Positions 55,309 to 64,000 of a stretch of 64,000 nt of DNA are shown here, in pieces; within the stretch, counting starts at the first letter, position 1, and every line of letters begins with the position of its first letter. A model generated the notes under the pieces. That model made no database searches. It was given only the letters and a program-made list of their open reading frames with translations, and was not told the origin of the DNA. Source of the stretch: Rhodopirellula sp. SM50 (GTDB lineage: Bacteria > Planctomycetota > Planctomycetia > Pirellulales > Pirellulaceae); the NCBI RefSeq assembly GCF_002289565.1, contig NZ_NTFY01000086.1, forward strand, positions 1 through 64,000. Reading direction: 5' to 3'. The position numbers and the translations under genes were made by a program.

Positions 55309-58300
55309 TCAGCGGCGAAACAGATCGGGGGCATCTTCGACGATCAAGTAGCGATGGTTCGCTTTGACGGTAGAAAATTGTTGAGTCTTTCCTGACGGCC
55401 ACGTCACCTCAACGCGTTCGATGGTTTGATGTGGTCCAATGCCGAAATCAATCATCGGCTCGTTGCTGCACAACAACCCATCCCCACCGACCATCCAGCC
55501 CACCCAGCTTTGATCACCGATCGTGAGGGTGACCTTGGCACCGATCGCGTCTCGTTCGCTGGAGGTCCCGATCAACTCCAATTGCAGGGCGTTTTCGGTC
55601 GCGGTTTGATTCTCCAGCAGCGCCGCCGGGGCGTCCAAGTGATTCGTCACCAAGTCGGGCTTCAAGTCTCGGTTGAAATCCAAGACGGCCATGGTGCGGC
55701 CGAGCGCTGGGGTCGACCAATAGCGGTCAGCCGGGTTGTTCAATTCAAATCCGTCAGCGTCGCCCCGAAACAACTGGGGCTGCATCTGATAGGCACGCCC
55801 ACGGTGACGGTGGTCGGTCAGGTTTCCATTGAGCACGGCCAAGTCGAGCCAACCGTTGCGATCAAAGTCGATCGCTTGCGTGCCCCATCCGACCGTCATG
55901 CGTGTGTCTTCGTACAGGCCGCGTTTCGCGTTGACGTTGGTGAACACGCCCGGGACTTCCTGGCTGTACAGGTCCGCCGCTTGGTTCCAAAAATTGGTAA
56001 TGTGCAAATCCAGCAGTCCGTTGCGGTCGAAATCACCTGCGGCGATTCCCATGCAACCTTGCCGTTGGCCGAGCAACCCGAAGGCGCATCCGGTGATCTG
56101 AGCGCTTTCCCGCAGCGTGATCGGGTCCGACGGGGTATCTCGATGCGACAGCCAAAAATGGTTGAACTCGGTGTCGTTGGCGATAAAGAGATCGTTTCCG
56201 TTGCGGTCGTCAAAATTCGCGATCACCCCGGCGAATCCATAGTTGGGTTTTTCGTCCATTGCGACAAAGCCATCCCATTGCACGATCTGCCCATCGGGAC
56301 GGGTTTGCCAGGCACGATCGATGGCGGGGCGAAACACGCTAGGATTACAGGCGTCTTTTTCGGGCGTGCAACCGATCGTCAGCGCGGTCGGGTCGTCGAT
56401 GTAATTGATCTCGACGATCTCCGGCAAATGATCACCGCTCAAGTCGCCACACGCGATCGACGACGTCCAATCCCCGCGCGCCTCTAGCGCAGCCATCGGC
56501 TGACGGCGAAAGGTTCCGTCACCGTTGTTTTGGTAAACCACGTTCGGACCGATGTTGGCCAGAATCATGTCCGGAAAGCCGTCTTGGTTGATGTCGGCCA
56601 CGGCGACTCCCTGACCGTACCCCGAGTCCGCCGTTCCGGCAGCCGGCGCCACGGAAACCCACGGCTCGGTCGACAGGTTGCGAAACAACTGATTGGGCTC
56701 GGAACCACTGGCGTCGAACGCATCGCCACCACCTTGGGTGAAATACACATCGGGCGAGCCATCCAAATCAAAGTCGATGACGCCGATTCCACCGCCGGTC
56801 AGCTGATGCAAAAGCTGCGTGTCGTCGGCAGGATCATCACCGCTGATGTATTGGAAATCCAAGCCGACTTCGGCAGCGACGTTGTTCAACTCGATTTCGG
56901 TCACAGGTGAATCGCCGATCGCGTCCCCGGGCCGATCACGCGGATCGTCCGCTGCGATCGCGGAGGCGGGCGGAAGCGGCCAGTCCTCAGGGGCGATGCC
57001 ACAACTGGCGAAGTGGTCTTGATCAGCGGCCGGATCACTTGCCGCAGGCTCACGGTTCTCCAAAGCGTCGCGTTGCTCGCTGACACGCCGGCTCAACTCG
57101 CCGCTTCCGCCATGCGTTTTCAAGGACACTTGGCGCCACGCGAGCGCTTCCCAAGGCCGATTCAACGTGTCCAGAATTTCTGACAGCCGGCTCAGTTCCG
57201 CAATGGTGCCGGGCTCACCGCCGATCTTGCTTGTGATTTTTGCGGCCTCGTGCAAAAGCGAAAAACGTTGGCTGGCACATTCAGCCTCGGTTTCTTTGCC
57301 GAGCGTTTGCAGAGAACGGGCTAACGCAAGGAACGAAAACCGGTCCGTTTCATCCAGCCGGACGGCTTCAACAAAACATCGAACCGCCTCCGGATGACGA
57401 TTCAAACTTTGCATCCGCAACCCGAGGGCGTGCCAGTACTCCGGTTCGCGATGAATCCCCGCCGGAAGCGATTTCAGGCAGGCATCCAACATCGCATCGA
57501 GTTTCAATTCGGAATAAATTCGACAGCGAAAGGCGGCGATCGGCGTCGACTGCGGGAACCGTTGACTGAGTTGTTCGATCAGAACCCTGGCTTGTTCCAG
57601 ATCCCCTTCTCCCCTGAGCCGTTTGGCTTCGGCCAAAGCCGCCGGTGGCAACGCTCCGTTGAAGTTCGGTTTGGGCATGGAGACATCGATGAAGGCATCT
57701 CCATAGGTGTTCATGGCGAACAGTTCCTTCTCGGTGATATCGCCGGAGCGCGCCAGCAGACGCAAGTACTTGGCCGCGTCGATGCGTCGGCCTTGGTTAT
57801 TCAACAGCGCCGCAAGTCGGTGATAGACGGCATTGATGCGGGGCGCGTCCATGGTCGCGTTCAATTCAATGACCTGCTCCAGGCTCGCCTCCGCCTCGGC
57901 GTATTGCCCCAGGTCCAGGTGCAAGTCGGCTGCCAGCAAGGCCGCGTCGACAAAGGCGGTCAGGTCTGACGGTGGAATGGACCGCAGCAGCTCACAGGCG
58001 GCGACCGGATCACCGGCCTCCACTTCACACTTGGCGTACAGCAGCAACGCCTCCGAAGGAACCGGGTCCGACATCAACAGCGGTCGAAGCTCGTCGCGGG
58101 CCCCGGCGTAATTGCGTTGCTGGTAGAACTGCTCCGCCGCCTCGATGCGTTGGCGATCGGTTTTCGGCGCCGCGTCGACCGCGTGTTCACGGTTCCGCTG
58201 GCTCTGCAGGAGTTCCGCGGCCCGCTGCTCGTCCGAACCGCCGCCGCAGCCGATCACAGAAAAGCCGACGGCGACGAAGCCGACGGCGACGATCTTCACC

Positions 58301-58326
58301 AGGTAGCGTGTGCGATAGATATTCAA
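55309..58326 (-). CDS. TPR-CRTAC1 lipoprotein (FG-GAP, ASPIC/UnbV)
   Basis: A 1005-residue paralogue of the 52053 protein. The signal KIVAVGFVAVGFSVIGC contains a five-residue repeat (VAVGF) encoded by a perfect 15-bp duplication at 58264-58292. TPR-like helices (about 40-420), FG-GAP repeats (DINQDGFPDMILANIGPNVV, DLSGDHLPEIVEINYIDDP, DFDRNGLLDLHITNF, DFDRNGWLDLAVLNG) and ASPIC/UnbV (WVGWMVGGDGLLCSNEPMID) follow. The cysteine pairs (CTPEKDAC; CAFGLLGQRQGC) match those of the 52053 protein. The start is TTG at 58326, overlapping the upstream TGA; a GTG a few codons later is possible. Second gene of a two-gene minus-strand operon converging on the first. Confidence 0.9.
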   Translation of the reverse strand: MNIYRTRYLVKIVAVGFVAVGFSVIGCGGGSDEQRAAELLQSQRNREHAVDAAPKTDRQRIEAAEQFYQQRNYAGARDELRPLLMSDPVPSEALLLYAKCEVEAGDPVAACELLRSIPPSDLTAFVDAALLAADLHLDLGQYAEAEASLEQVIELNATMDAPRINAVYHRLAALLNNQGRRIDAAKYLRLLARSGDITEKELFAMNTYGDAFIDVSMPKPNFNGALPPAALAEAKRLRGEGDLEQARVLIEQLSQRFPQSTPIAAFRCRIYSELKLDAMLDACLKSLPAGIHREPEYWHALGLRMQSLNRHPEAVRCFVEAVRLDETDRFSFLALARSLQTLGKETEAECASQRFSLLHEAAKITSKIGGEPGTIAELSRLSEILDTLNRPWEALAWRQVSLKTHGGSGELSRRVSEQRDALENREPAASDPAADQDHFASCGIAPEDWPLPPASAIAADDPRDRPGDAIGDSPVTEIELNNVAAEVGLDFQYISGDDPADDTQLLHQLTGGGIGVIDFDLDGSPDVYFTQGGGDAFDASGSEPNQLFRNLSTEPWVSVAPAAGTADSGYGQGVAVADINQDGFPDMILANIGPNVVYQNNGDGTFRRQPMAALEARGDWTSSIACGDLSGDHLPEIVEINYIDDPTALTIGCTPEKDACNPSVFRPAIDRAWQTRPDGQIVQWDGFVAMDEKPNYGFAGVIANFDDRNGNDLFIANDTEFNHFWLSHRDTPSDPITLRESAQITGCAFGLLGQRQGCMGIAAGDFDRNGLLDLHITNFWNQAADLYSQEVPGVFTNVNAKRGLYEDTRMTVGWGTQAIDFDRNGWLDLAVLNGNLTDHRHRGRAYQMQPQLFRGDADGFELNNPADRYWSTPALGRTMAVLDFNRDLKPDLVTNHLDAPAALLENQTATENALQLELIGTSSERDAIGAKVTLTIGDQSWVGWMVGGDGLLCSNEPMIDFGIGPHQTIERVEVTWPSGKTQQFSTVKANHRYLIVEDAPDLFRR

Positions 58327-61300
58327 CGATGACCCTGCAATTGAAATGCGTCTTCGGCTCCTTCGACCAGGACGTAATCATGGCCTCCCTTCAACACTCC
58401 GAAGGATTGTGTCGTTCCCGAGGGCCACTGTATTGTGACGTTTTCGGCGTCGTCCTGCTCGCCCAATGCGACCGAAATCCTACGTTGATTGGTACACATG
58501 TAGCCATCACCGGCGGTCAACTGCTGGGTCAGCGTTCGCGTGCCCACGGTCGCCGTGACCACCGCGCCGATGGCGTCGCGTTGCGTTCGCGTCGCTTTCA
58601 AGATCAGCCCGATCGACTGCCCCGCGTTTTCTGTCCGATTGACCAACAGGGAGACGGGCTCGTACAGATGCGTGATCGCCACGTCCGTTCGCCCGTCCCG
58701 GTCGACATCGATGGTTGCCAGGGCGCGGCCCAAGTGCGGCTGGGAAAAATAGTCCCCCATCCCGTCGAGGCTCAATTCTTCCCAACGCCCCGACGGCTGA
58801 CGCCGAAAGGTCTGCGGAGGCATTTTGTACTGCACGTCGGTGCGGTTGACGTCATCGACATGCCCGTTGGTGACCATCAGTTCGAGTGATCCGTTGTTGT
58901 CAAAGTCCACCCACTCGGTGCCGAACCCCAACAGTTTCATCGACGGCTGACCGAGCCCGACCTGGAACGAACGGTCGGCCCAGAAACCCGGTGAGACCTG
59001 TTCGTAAAACGTGTTGTGGTCGTCGGCAAAATGGGTGAGAAAGAAATCGATATCACCGTCGCCGTCTGGATCGGCCGCAGCAATTCCCATCGACGCCTGC
59101 GACGTCGCATCCCCACTGAACCCGACGCCCCGGGTGGCGGCTAAATCGACCATTCGGAATCGCTGGTCGGTCACCTCGGGTGACCAGAGGTGATTGGCCG
59201 TCATGTCATTGGCGACATAAACGTCCAGCCCGCGGCGCTCGTCGAACCGGCCCACGACCAGACCGAGTCCGCGTCCGGGCGTCTGCGTCTGGATCCATTG
59301 ATCCGAAACGTCAACAAACGAACCGTCCTGGCGGCCTTTCCAAACGCGGTCCCGCTCGGCTTCGAACAACAACGGAGGACACGTCGAAAAGCCGTCGGCA
59401 TTGCGGCACGGTCGTTCCAGCGGTCCTCGACCGGCACAGTAGTTGGTCGCAAATACATCGGCGATGCCATCGGCGTCCAGATCGGCGATCACGGCCGACG
59501 TCGTCCAGGATTGATCGGTCAGCCCCGCGGCGATCGCGATTTCGTCAAACGTCCCGTCACCGTTGTTTCGAAACAGCCGGTTCTGGCCGTAATTGGAATC
59601 AAAGATGTCCGGAAACCCATCGTCGTTGAAATCGCCAACGGTGATCCCCTGGGAAAACCCGTTGTCCTCGTAGGCAGCTTGACGCTCCACCGAGACAAAT
59701 CCGGTTCCTTGATTTCGGAACAATCGATTGGACGAGGAGTTCGATGCGAGGGGTTTGCCGTCTAACATCGCCGCGACCACGTCGGGCCAACCGTCCAGAT
59801 CAAAGTCGATCACGCCGACGCCACCGCCGACACTTTGATAGATCCAATGCCCTTCTTGGATCGCTTCCGGGGCAATCTCGCAGGTGTGGATCAAGCCCCG
59901 TTGCTCGGCCTGATCTTCGAACACCAACGGGCGCTGAAAACTGACTTCCGCAGCACTCGATCGGGGCTGAGTCAGTTTCCAGGCGATCGTCGGCAAATCG
60001 CTCAGATCGATCTGTTGATCCAGCTCCGTCTCCGGCAACACCCACGGCGTCGTGGCCGTCAACTCGGAGCGGATCGCCAGGTAGCGATCGCGAAGATCCG
60101 GCAGAGGTTCTTCCGGCAACGTCGTCGCGAGTCGCGCCCAGCCTTCGGCTTCCCAAACCCGCCCGAGTGCCAGCATCCCCTCGGCCACCTGCATGGCAGC
60201 TCGTTGCGAACGTCCGCTACGCTCCAGATGCGTCTTGAGCGCATCTCGCAGGGCGCCCAGTTTGGTGATCCGATCGGCAACCACGTCGGCGTCATCGGAT
60301 CGACCGATCAGGGTCAGGTTCTGGAACAGACCGTTGAGCGCCGAGGGCAACGCATGGGAACTCAGCCGGACGGCCTGCCAGTAGGCCCGCGCTGCTTGCT
60401 CGTGCTGCCCCTCACGCTGCGCCCAATCACCGGCCACCAACCAATACTCGGGCAACGTTTCGATACCGGCGGGAAGCTGCTGCTGCCAATCCAGGATGGA
60501 GTCGTATTCATTCAATTCCATCAGCGCTCGCCCATAGAGCGCCTGCGCCGGTGCAAAATCAGCGTGGCGTTCCAGCACCGGTCGCAAACGGTCGGCCACC
60601 GACTGCCAATTCGATTTCATCGCGTCCAGGCGGGCGAGGCAATACTGCGGTCGCAGATCGTCCCCCGACCGCTGCAGCATCGACTGACACATCTCGCCGT
60701 CGGGTTCCACCCGCGCGGGGTCGGCAAGCACCTGCAACGATTCCGGATCGCCTTGACCGTGTTGGGCGAGCCACTGCAGTGACGGTAGCGCCGCGGGGGT
60801 TTGCCCAACCATCGTCGCCAACCCGACCAGGTCAAATCGCGGCTGGGGACGATTGGGGAATCGATCGACGAACGTTCTTAAGGCGTCGATCGCATCGAAA
60901 GGCCGACCGGCGGAAACCAAGGCATGAGTCAACTTGTCCAGTAACGCCTCGTTGGGCGACTCGTCCAAACTCAGCGACGCCTGATACCTCTCGATCGCGA
61001 CCTCCCGATCTCCCTGCCGCGAGGCGACGTCGCCGGCCAGCTCGATCGCGCGGGTATCGTCCGGGTGAAGCAGCAGGTACTTGCGAATCGACGCCTCGGC
61101 ATCGGCGATGTCTCCCCGCGCGAGTTCGCCGGCCGCGCGAGCGAAGAAGTCTTGCTGGGTTTGATCCTGACCCTCTGCTTCCTCGGCCTGTCCTGTTGGG
61201 CTAGATCGCGGCGCGTTCGCATCGAGAGACGATGCTTCGGGTTTGCCACAGCCGGGCATCCAGGTCAGCATCCCCAACAGAACGAGCAGCCGGACACCCA

Positions 61301-61343
61301 CTCTGGGCGTCAAACGCATGTGCACTCTGGGCGTCAAACGCAT
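58323..61343 (-). CDS. TPR-CRTAC1 lipoprotein, more divergent paralogue
   Basis: A protein of about 1006 residues. The signal VRLLVLLGMLTWMPGC ends in a lipobox. TPR-like helices (GDIADAEASIRKYLLLHPDD and following) occupy about 50-460. FG-GAP repeats (DFDLDGWPDVVAAML, DFNDDGFPDIFDSNYGQN, DLDADGIADVFATNY, DPDGDGDIDFFLTHF, DFDNNGSLELMVTNG) and ASPIC/UnbV (QLTAGDGYMCTNQRRISVAL) follow. The second cysteine pair of the other two is missing (GVGFSGDATSQASMG). A perfect 24-bp duplication (61299-61346) doubles the start: MRLTPRVHMRLTPRV. I chose 61343; 61319 or a start further up to 61508 is possible. Confidence 0.88.
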   Translation of the reverse strand: MRLTPRVHMRLTPRVGVRLLVLLGMLTWMPGCGKPEASSLDANAPRSSPTGQAEEAEGQDQTQQDFFARAAGELARGDIADAEASIRKYLLLHPDDTRAIELAGDVASRQGDREVAIERYQASLSLDESPNEALLDKLTHALVSAGRPFDAIDALRTFVDRFPNRPQPRFDLVGLATMVGQTPAALPSLQWLAQHGQGDPESLQVLADPARVEPDGEMCQSMLQRSGDDLRPQYCLARLDAMKSNWQSVADRLRPVLERHADFAPAQALYGRALMELNEYDSILDWQQQLPAGIETLPEYWLVAGDWAQREGQHEQAARAYWQAVRLSSHALPSALNGLFQNLTLIGRSDDADVVADRITKLGALRDALKTHLERSGRSQRAAMQVAEGMLALGRVWEAEGWARLATTLPEEPLPDLRDRYLAIRSELTATTPWVLPETELDQQIDLSDLPTIAWKLTQPRSSAAEVSFQRPLVFEDQAEQRGLIHTCEIAPEAIQEGHWIYQSVGGGVGVIDFDLDGWPDVVAAMLDGKPLASNSSSNRLFRNQGTGFVSVERQAAYEDNGFSQGITVGDFNDDGFPDIFDSNYGQNRLFRNNGDGTFDEIAIAAGLTDQSWTTSAVIADLDADGIADVFATNYCAGRGPLERPCRNADGFSTCPPLLFEAERDRVWKGRQDGSFVDVSDQWIQTQTPGRGLGLVVGRFDERRGLDVYVANDMTANHLWSPEVTDQRFRMVDLAATRGVGFSGDATSQASMGIAAADPDGDGDIDFFLTHFADDHNTFYEQVSPGFWADRSFQVGLGQPSMKLLGFGTEWVDFDNNGSLELMVTNGHVDDVNRTDVQYKMPPQTFRRQPSGRWEELSLDGMGDYFSQPHLGRALATIDVDRDGRTDVAITHLYEPVSLLVNRTENAGQSIGLILKATRTQRDAIGAVVTATVGTRTLTQQLTAGDGYMCTNQRRISVALGEQDDAENVTIQWPSGTTQSFGVLKGGHDYVLVEGAEDAFQLQGHR

Positions 61344-61628
61344 GTGGCGGCTGCAACGGTAGCGCGTTGGACAACCAGCGGAACAGCGCCAACCGAGTCG
61401 GAACATGAATCGGTTGAAAGGTTGGCGAGTCATCATACGGTTAATAAGAGAGCTGCTGTTTGATTGCGGTGTGGCATTCGCTGCGATCGGGGTAACGACG
61501 CGGGTCAACGATCACCGGTTTACTGAACTTGCGCCACTGTGGCGTGCCACTTGATTTTAAGCAACTTAAGGATAACATCTCCGCTCTAGAAACCGGTCAA
61601 TTTAGGAATTCTTACCCCCGAGATTCAC
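61344..61628. other. Divergent intergenic region
   Basis: Between the CRTAC1 operon and a small lipoprotein gene. Nothing recognisable; the 5' end of the upstream gene may extend into it. Confidence 0.5.
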
Positions 61629-61817
61629 ATGGCTCGCAAACTTCTGTCTTTGATGGCTCTGACTTGTTTCCTCTGTGCAGTACCTGGATGTGGTACCGGC
61701 GGTGGTGAGGCGGCGTTTGAAGAAACCGCCGCACAGACCCAAGAGGAAATCCAAGAAGCCGAAGATTATGGGGAAATGATGCGGAAACAAGAACTTGAGA
61801 ACTTTAAAAAGAAATAG
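61629..61817 (+). CDS. Small lipoprotein, 62 aa
   Basis: Signal MARKLLSLMALTCFLCAVPG with lipobox VPGC, then Gly-rich and a short acidic/Glu-rich helix (EETAAQTQEEIQEAEDYGEM) and basic end. It resembles in design the lipoprotein following the DUF1559 gene at 44057. It stands alone on its strand. Confidence 0.8.
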   Translation: MARKLLSLMALTCFLCAVPGCGTGGGEAAFEETAAQTQEEIQEAEDYGEMMRKQELENFKKK

Positions 61818-62965
61818 CGAAACTTTCTCGTTGCACTCCTAGCACTAAAGTGCCCCAGCCAGAGAGCAACACGAGCTGAATTTGAGAATTGGAAAGTTGG
61901 CGTGCGATTCTGCACGCCGGATGTGCCCCTCGATGCTTCGATCAACCTGCCGCCGTAGAGCCTGTTGATTGAAACGATCTGCCGAAATCAACACGGCGAG
62001 GTGAGACGTAAACGGGGGGCGCCGCGTGGCCCCTGGCTGACGCATTCGGGTTTTACCCAACCCGCCGCTGGCGTTCAAAGAAAGGCTGGCATGCTCAGGT
62101 CGATCGACACGGAGCGAACAGGAGAATCTCCCCTGACAGCTGAACCGGCGTCCTGAGAGCGGCGTCCTGAGAGCGGCGGCGTGGGGCGGTCGATTTTGGA
62201 CGCTGTGATTGAGCCGGCGCAGTGTTTTGGCCGGCGCAGTGTTTTGATCTCCAGGTCGTTGTGCGACGGCAGTTGACACGTCCGCCAGGGCGTCACACCC
62301 CGCAGGGTAACGCTGTGAAGCATTTTTCCCAAGAGGTTTTAGCGGCAGGGCGCGAGCCCTCCGGTTCTTGTGTTTCTTGAGGTTTTAGCGGCAGGGCGCG
62401 AGCCCTCCGGTTCTTGTGTTTCTTGAGGTTCTAGCGGCAGGGCGCGAGCCCTCCGGTTCTTGTGTTTCTTGAGGTTTTAGCGGCAGGGCGCGAGCCCTCC
62501 GGTTCTTCATCTCTGCCAAAACACCGGAGGGCTCGCGCCCTACCGCTAAAAAATGCTTCACAGCGTAGCCCGCCGGGGTTCCACGAGGAACGCACGACGC
62601 CGCGCCCCCTGATCGGTAACGAGCGGATGTTCAACACGGGTTACTGCGCCGAATTGCCATAGCACCTTTGTGATCAACAACCCCTACCTGGGGAGTCGCG
62701 TTTTGCAGCGATCCGCCCTGCAAAACGCAGCGGATAAGTGGAAGCGGTTTATAAAAGATGCCTTTATGAAAATATTTATGATTCCAGCGATTCTTTCGAG
62801 TGTTTCTGGCGTTTACTAATGTGAGAAGGACTGCCGCGAATCGGGGTCCGAAACTACACTCGGTTTCAATCGCTGGATTGACCGAAATCCCGGGAGCGTC
62901 AAGTGGACGCTGCCTGTGTGAAATGAAACTTTTTTAATTGAAGCGAACTGTCTTCGGAGATGCAA
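61818..62965. other. Long intergenic region with repeats
   Basis: No gene. It contains a GGGGCGCCGCG hairpin-like stretch near 62015, two perfect short tandem duplications (14 bp at 62147-62174 and 17 bp at 62213-62246), the family A array (62311-62565) and an AT-richer stretch (62740-62960) that should hold the DUF1559 promoter. Confidence 0.65.
62311..62565. repeat. Family A array: four 46-bp units inside a large palindrome
   Basis: Outer arms CGCTGTGAAGCATTTTT (62311) and AAAAATGCTTCACAGCG (ending 62565) are exact inverses. Between them four units of 46 bp start at 62333, 62379, 62425 and 62471, each with AGGGC-GCGA-GCCCT, then one inverted unit arm (62524-62548). Confidence 0.92.
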
Positions 62966-64000
62966 ATGAAGAATCGATCCCCTCAACGCAGTGGATTTAC
63001 ACTGGTTGAGCTTTTGGTAGTTATCGCCATCATTGGTATTTTGGTGGGTCTACTTTTACCCGCCGTCCAAGCTGCACGAGAAGCAGCGCGGCGGATGAGT
63101 TGCAGCAATAATTTCAAGCAGATCGGCTTGGCGTTGCACAACTACCACTCGGCTTACAAAAACCTGCCGATGAATGCGACCGGCACGTATGATCATCCGC
63201 GCAACAATGACAATTTTGACAATCGATTTTGCTTGAGCTGGATGGTCGGAATCCTGCCGTTCATTGAACAGCAAGGATTGTGGGACCAAATCTCTAATCC
63301 GTTTAACAAAAACCGCGACGGCACGATTCGCGCCGGGGTGATCCCGGCCAATGATGCGCCGTACCCCGCGATGGGCCCGGTGCCGTGGAACGAAAACTAC
63401 CAACCCTGGTTGACTCAGGTTCCGGGTTTTCGCTGCCCGAGCGACCCCACCCAAAGCACCCCGGCACGAGTCGCCTTTACGAACTACTCGGCGTGCCAAG
63501 GTGACGCCTACTTCGAAGGCCACCATGCCGGGATCAACTGGAACGGCGTTCCCGGAACCAGTGGGACCTGGGGTGACGAAGCCCAAGCCCGTTGGGCACG
63601 CGGTGTGTTCCGCAACCACCACTTCACCAAGTTCCGCGACATTCTGGATGGCCTGTCCAACACCATCGCAGCAGGCGAAAACATGGTTGACGCCCGCGAA
63701 CGATTGGTTGCCTCGGTCCCCTATCAGGACAACACCAGCAACATGGCATTGCCGCCGAACCACTGGGAACAGTTTGTTGACCCCGATCGCCCACAATACT
63801 GGGACGATAGCGTGATCAATGGCCGCCCAGGGTTGGACGAGTCTGCCAACCACGGTCGCGGTCGTCGCTGGCCCGATGCCCGACCGCAGTTCTCGATGTT
63901 CAATACGATTCGTCCCCCGAACAGCTACAGCGTCTATCGCGGCCACGGCGACTTCGGCTATGGATCGGCATCCAGTCTGCACCAAGGCGGTGCCCATATC
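62966..64000 (+). CDS. DUF1559 domain protein, truncated by window end
   Basis: At least 345 residues, still open at the window end. [20 protein letters not shown] followed by [20 protein letters not shown] is the prepilin-type start. [20 protein letters not shown] continues into DUF1559, and LHQGGAHI at the end is the beginning of the C-terminal H-x-G-G motif, so only about the last 40-60 residues are missing. GGAG precedes the ATG at 62966; an ATG at 62960 is the alternative. It is a paralogue of the 42783 protein with nearly identical first 60 residues but different codon choice. Confidence 0.93.
   Translation, partial: MKNRSPQRSGFTLVELLVVIAIIGILVGLLLPAVQAAREAARRMSCSNNFKQIGLALHNYHSAYKNLPMNATGTYDHPRNNDNFDNRFCLSWMVGILPFIEQQGLWDQISNPFNKNRDGTIRAGVIPANDAPYPAMGPVPWNENYQPWLTQVPGFRCPSDPTQSTPARVAFTNYSACQGDAYFEGHHAGINWNGVPGTSGTWGDEAQARWARGVFRNHHFTKFRDILDGLSNTIAAGENMVDARERLVASVPYQDNTSNMALPPNHWEQFVDPDRPQYWDDSVINGRPGLDESANHGRGRRWPDARPQFSMFNTIRPPNSYSVYRGHGDFGYGSASSLHQGGAHI

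Overview
The window looks like a chromosomal segment of a planctomycete, most probably Pirellulaceae (Rhodopirellula-like). This rests on family content seen in the translations: two DUF1559 proteins with a prepilin-type N-terminus, a formylglycine-type sulfatase, four FG-GAP/ASPIC-UnbV (CRTAC1-like) secreted proteins, two SHD1-like segments, and a 3,513-residue surface protein carrying the N-terminal LEDRILLSADG motif and a DUF4347 domain. Base composition is GC-rich. Genes are spaced by many structured repeats. I saw no rRNA, CRISPR array, transposase or integrase. All family names come from motif recognition by eye; no database search was run.

Layout. 1-7.1 kb: a hairpin repeat pair, a membrane protein, a GT2 glycosyltransferase, a hypothetical gene, and a tightly coupled minus-strand operon hpt-GT4-GT4 (4-bp overlaps), then a small acidic protein and a lipoprotein. 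7.4-18.4 kb: tRNA-Ser(UGA), a membrane protein, an O-methyltransferase-like gene, a thioredoxin-fold lipoprotein without its cysteines, a sulfatase, an Aas-like acyltransferase/AMP-ligase fusion next to a CDP-alcohol phosphatidyltransferase (phospholipid metabolism). 19-21.6 kb: a K+ channel with RCK domain and a secreted Pro-rich protein. 21.7-33.0 kb: tRNA-Leu(CAG), the giant gene on the opposite strand, and a second copy of the tRNA 3' part plus its terminator, so that the giant gene sits between direct repeats about 11.1 kb apart. 33.2-38.1 kb: BrkB/YihY, a DUF11-type secreted protein, an AI-2E family permease. 38.5-42.0 kb: a small lipoprotein and a three-gene coiled-coil/holin-like/DUF3618 operon, each preceded by a near-perfect sigma-54 promoter. 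42.8-46.9 kb: DUF1559 plus a small lipoprotein, a two-TM protein and a SHD1 protein. 47.3-61.4 kb: an extracytoplasmic cluster: a COX2-like protein with lost CuA ligands, a SCO1-CRTAC1 fusion, a tandem metallo-beta-lactamase lipoprotein and three TPR-CRTAC1 lipoproteins arranged as two converging operons. 61.6-64 kb: a small lipoprotein, a hairpin repeat array, and the start of a second DUF1559 gene cut by the window end.

The most interesting points are the tRNA-Leu duplication around the giant gene, the SCO1/COX2-like/MBL/CRTAC1 cluster, the paired sigma-54 promoters, two families of intergenic hairpin repeats whose variants differ by compensatory substitutions, and many short perfect tandem duplications.
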